Shown here: positions 61,844 through 64,000 of the stretch, piece after piece
Position numbering within the stretch: position 1 is the stretch's first letter
Layout: each line of letters begins with the position of its first letter
DNA from: Haloferax namakaokahaiae
GTDB taxonomy: Archaea; Halobacteriota; Halobacteria; Halobacteriales; Haloferacaceae
Direction of reading: 5' to 3'
DNA length: 64,000 bases
Assembly (NCBI RefSeq): GCF_042663225.1
Contig: NZ_JBHTAA010000005.1
Coordinates: 558,001-622,000, forward strand
The notes under the pieces: generated by a model
Seen by the model: the letters and a program-made list of their open reading frames with translations, nothing else
The model's database searches: none
Told to the model about the DNA's origin: nothing
Translations under genes and position numbers: made by a program

Positions 61844-62911
61844 TCACGCGTTTCGCGGCACGAGTCGCGCGGGTTCGAAGTCGAGGAACGCGGTTTCGTA
61901 GCCTTCGTGGCGGGCGACTTGCGGCGGAACATCGACCGAGAGCGTCACGTCGTCGTCACCGGTGAGTCCCGCGACAGATGTCCCGTAGTGGAACCCCAGT
62001 TCGGGGTCCAATCCCGGCCGGAGTCCACCGTCGAATCGCGTGTCCGAACCGGATTCGACCGTCGCGGAGAGTCCCATACCGGGGACGACCAGGCTGTTGT
62101 AAGGCGTTCGCGGCGAGATGGCGAGGTACGGGTCGTCGCCGAATCGCTCGGCGTCGATGGCCGACCCGACGAAGACCACGTCGCCGCTCGTCGCGCGTCC
62201 GAGGTTGGTTCCGGGTAGCGAGTCGAGCGCGGTTCCGAGCGGGAGCATCTCCATCGACATGGGTTTGACCGCCCCGCGTTTGCCTTCGTCCTCGTCGAGC
62301 ATCGTGTACTGGATGTCGTCTCGGTCGCGGGTCGAGAACTCGAAGTCGAGGGTCGCCTGCGCGGGGGCGTCGAACTTGTCCGTAAACGACCCGAATCGCT
62401 GGACTGAGGGTGCTCCGACTCCCACCGTCACGTCGTAGGTTCCGTCGCCGTCGAGTCCGAAGTTGTCGCCGTAGTGGGCACCCATTCGCTGTGAGAGCAT
62501 CGGGTAGACGACTTCTTCGCTCACGAGTTCGCCGTCCTTCGCAATCTCGACCGAGACGCCCGTCTCGGGGACGACGACACCCGTCTCCGGCTCCCAGACG
62601 CTCGCCATGAGGTGGATATCGTCGCCCGATTTCACGCCGGTTTTCTGCGTCGTGAACCCATCTCCGTCGGCTTCGACGACCCAAAAGCGGTGCGGATAGC
62701 TGTAGAAGAGTCCCACGCGGAGGTCGCCGGCGTCGGCCATTCCGACCACGCGCATTCCCTCGACGTGCGTCGGGACGTACACTGCGTCGGGTCGATTCGA
62801 GACGACTGGCGGTTCCGAACTGGTGTACACTCGACCGAGTTCGCCGACGCACCCGGCGAGACTCGTCGCGGCGACGGTTCCGACCCCTGTGAGGAACCGA
62901 CGACGGTTCAT
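61844..62911 (-). CDS. P19/Tp34-like iron transport lipoprotein
   Basis: 355 aa. A Tat-like lipoprotein signal with RRR at 3-5 and Cys 21 (RRRFLTGVGTVAATSLAGC). The N-terminal half (about 45-190) resembles the high-affinity Fe2+ transport protein P19 family: VYVPTHVEGMRVVGMADAGD, GLFYSYPHRFWVVEADGDGF, VYPMLSQRMGAHYGDN with candidate Met/His metal ligands. The C-terminal half is a second beta domain. Its start overlaps the SCO gene's stop region by 1 bp. Confidence 0.75.
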   Translation of the reverse strand: MNRRRFLTGVGTVAATSLAGCVGELGRVYTSSEPPVVSNRPDAVYVPTHVEGMRVVGMADAGDLRVGLFYSYPHRFWVVEADGDGFTTQKTGVKSGDDIHLMASVWEPETGVVVPETGVSVEIAKDGELVSEEVVYPMLSQRMGAHYGDNFGLDGDGTYDVTVGVGAPSVQRFGSFTDKFDAPAQATLDFEFSTRDRDDIQYTMLDEDEGKRGAVKPMSMEMLPLGTALDSLPGTNLGRATSGDVVFVGSAIDAERFGDDPYLAISPRTPYNSLVVPGMGLSATVESGSDTRFDGGLRPGLDPELGFHYGTSVAGLTGDDDVTLSVDVPPQVARHEGYETAFLDFEPARLVPRNA

Positions 62912-63579
62912 TATGCCTCTTTGAGCGCGTTCAGGTCGTCGATGAGCGTCTGTTCGTCCGGTTGCGTGCCGCGGTAGGAGCGCTCGACGTAGCCGTCACC
63001 GTTGACCAGCAGGACGAGACCCATGTGTGTGAACATGTAGTTGCCGTCTTCCATGGGTTCGTTCTTCTCGAAGAAGACGCCGAACTCGTCCTGCACGATG
63101 GTCTTCGCCTCGGCTTCGTCTTCGGGGCGGAGGAAGTGCCAGTTTCCGGCGTCCATATCGACGTTCATCTGGTCGGCCTCCGAGCGGAACGCCTCGGCGT
63201 CGTCGCGGGCGGGGTCGAACGTCACCGGATAGAACGAGACGTCGTCGTAGCCCTGGTCGAGCGAGTAAATCTGCACTTCGCGGAGGGAACTCACCAGCAC
63301 CGGGCAGACGGTCATACAGTTGGTGAAGATGAAGGTATGAAAGTGCGGGCCGTCGATATCGCGGACGGAGACTTCGGTCCCGCCGAGCGGGTCAGAGAGC
63401 GTCACGTCGGGCACTCGCTGGCCCCACGCCGGATAGGGGAGCATCTCGCTGGTGATGTCCTCGTTCTCACGGGTCGGTTCCGGGAGGGCAACGTTCGGGT
63501 TGTCGTCGCCGCCGAGACACCCGGCCAATCCGACCGCTGCGCTGGCCCCGAGCGCCCGGAGGTAACTTCGTCGCTGCAT
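62911..63579 (-). CDS. SCO1/SenC-family copper protein (Tat lipoprotein)
   Basis: 222 aa from the ATG at 63579. RRSYLRALGASAAVGLAGC gives twin Arg at 3-4 and lipobox Cys at 21. The thioredoxin fold has the copper-binding CxxxC in FTNCMTVCPVLVSSLREVQI and the distant His in MFTHMGLVLL. SCO proteins deliver copper to cytochrome oxidase or act as thiol reductases. It is first of the minus-strand SCO, P19-like, MFS unit and divergent from the next Tat protein. Confidence 0.9.
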   Translation of the reverse strand: MQRRSYLRALGASAAVGLAGCLGGDDNPNVALPEPTRENEDITSEMLPYPAWGQRVPDVTLSDPLGGTEVSVRDIDGPHFHTFIFTNCMTVCPVLVSSLREVQIYSLDQGYDDVSFYPVTFDPARDDAEAFRSEADQMNVDMDAGNWHFLRPEDEAEAKTIVQDEFGVFFEKNEPMEDGNYMFTHMGLVLLVNGDGYVERSYRGTQPDEQTLIDDLNALKEA

Positions 63580-63680
63580 TGGCACCTCTAGTCGCTCGGC
63601 GCTCAAATGCCGTTTGGTGTGTGACTCGAACTCGAACGGGACACCAGAACCCACTTGCTCACGAAGTTCCTAGCGAAAGT

Positions 63681-64000
63681 ATGTTCGACGGGTCCGCCTC
63701 GCGCCGGGAGTTCATGAAAGCCGCTGTCGCCGCGGGCGGCGTGGCCGCACTCTCGGCCTGTCTCGACCGGGCACCCACCGCTCCCGTCCCGAGTGGAACG
63801 ACCGACTACGGTTCGCTCCCCGAGCGCCAACACGCGTGGGACGACTTCACTCGCCGCGACGAGTACGACAACGTCGAAATTCCGCGCCACCACGTTCTCC
63901 TCTATCTGAACCTCGACGGTGACGGCCCGCCAACCGACGCCGACCGCCAGACGGTCGAATCTGCGCTTTTCGTCCTCGACCGGGCATACCAGCGAAGCAA
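63681..64000 (+). CDS. Tat-exported protein, possible Dyp-peroxidase-like (5' part)
   Basis: The first 106 codons of a gene that runs off the window. SRREFMKAAVAAGGVAALSA gives a twin-arginine signal with a Cys at residue 27. RRDEYDNVEIPRHHVLLYLN and the Arg/Asp-rich segment after it suggest the start of a large extracellular domain. Its place beside SCO and P19-like genes suggests an EfeB-like peroxidase in iron uptake, but the visible part is not enough to prove it. Confidence 0.6.
   Translation, partial: MFDGSASRREFMKAAVAAGGVAALSACLDRAPTAPVPSGTTDYGSLPERQHAWDDFTRRDEYDNVEIPRHHVLLYLNLDGDGPPTDADRQTVESALFVLDRAYQRS

Overview
The window looks like a haloarchaeal chromosome, most likely Haloferax or a close relative. 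Base composition is GC-rich, the proteins are very acidic, and secreted proteins carry twin-arginine lipoprotein signals. Many genes have a TATA-like box about 25 nt before the start codon, as expected for leaderless transcripts. Archaeal TFE, Trm56, CheF and a complete archaellum operon are present. The genus call rests on remembered gene order (two adjacent archaellins, fused ArlCE, two CheF genes), not on a search.

Left part (1-10.6 kb): the 3' end of trm56, then tfe, a DUF2110-type gene, a lipoprotein, a CinA-like protein, an ATP-NAD kinase family protein and a PhoU/AbrB regulator. After an apparently frameshifted small gene and a Thr-rich WHy/LEA-type envelope protein comes an intact IS200/IS605-type element (TnpA, accessory zinc protein, TnpB), bracketed by two identical 22-bp hairpins. 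A 409-bp convergent spacer dense in hairpins follows.

Metabolic block (11-22 kb): an aldehyde dehydrogenase, a bacterio-opsin-activator-type regulator and a proline dehydrogenase form a likely proline-degradation set. It lies next to a five-gene branched-chain amino acid type ABC transporter. A cupredoxin, a RIO-like kinase and an acyl-CoA dehydrogenase come next.

Motility block (22-46.5 kb): this is the core of the window. It holds two extra ArlD/E-domain proteins, a 7TM-PAS histidine kinase, an actin-fold protein, cheD-cheC-cheY, a winged-helix regulator, archaellins A1 and A2, a KaiC-like ATPase, arlCE-F-G-H-I-J-cheF1, and divergent cheB-cheA-cheR-cheF2 and cheW. Six intergenic sites in this block, and none that I saw outside it, carry an inverted repeat TATCA-N4-TGATA (or a near match). 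At each one the repeat sits at the same distance, 14 nt, from a TATA-like box. Two sites lie between divergent genes, so they could serve eight transcripts. I read this as a dedicated motility operator. The winged-helix protein encoded just before the archaellins is the obvious candidate reader.

Right part (46.5-64 kb): MFS transporters, a uracil/xanthine permease, an MscS channel with a small membrane protein, a cold-shock protein, an FeS-type photolyase, a creatininase-family hydrolase, an amidinotransferase-fold enzyme, an acyl-CoA synthetase, a bactofilin-like membrane protein and an aldo/keto reductase. An apparent metal-acquisition set (SCO, P19-type iron protein, MFS, Tat-exported protein) runs off the end. 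I saw no rRNA, tRNA or CRISPR array.
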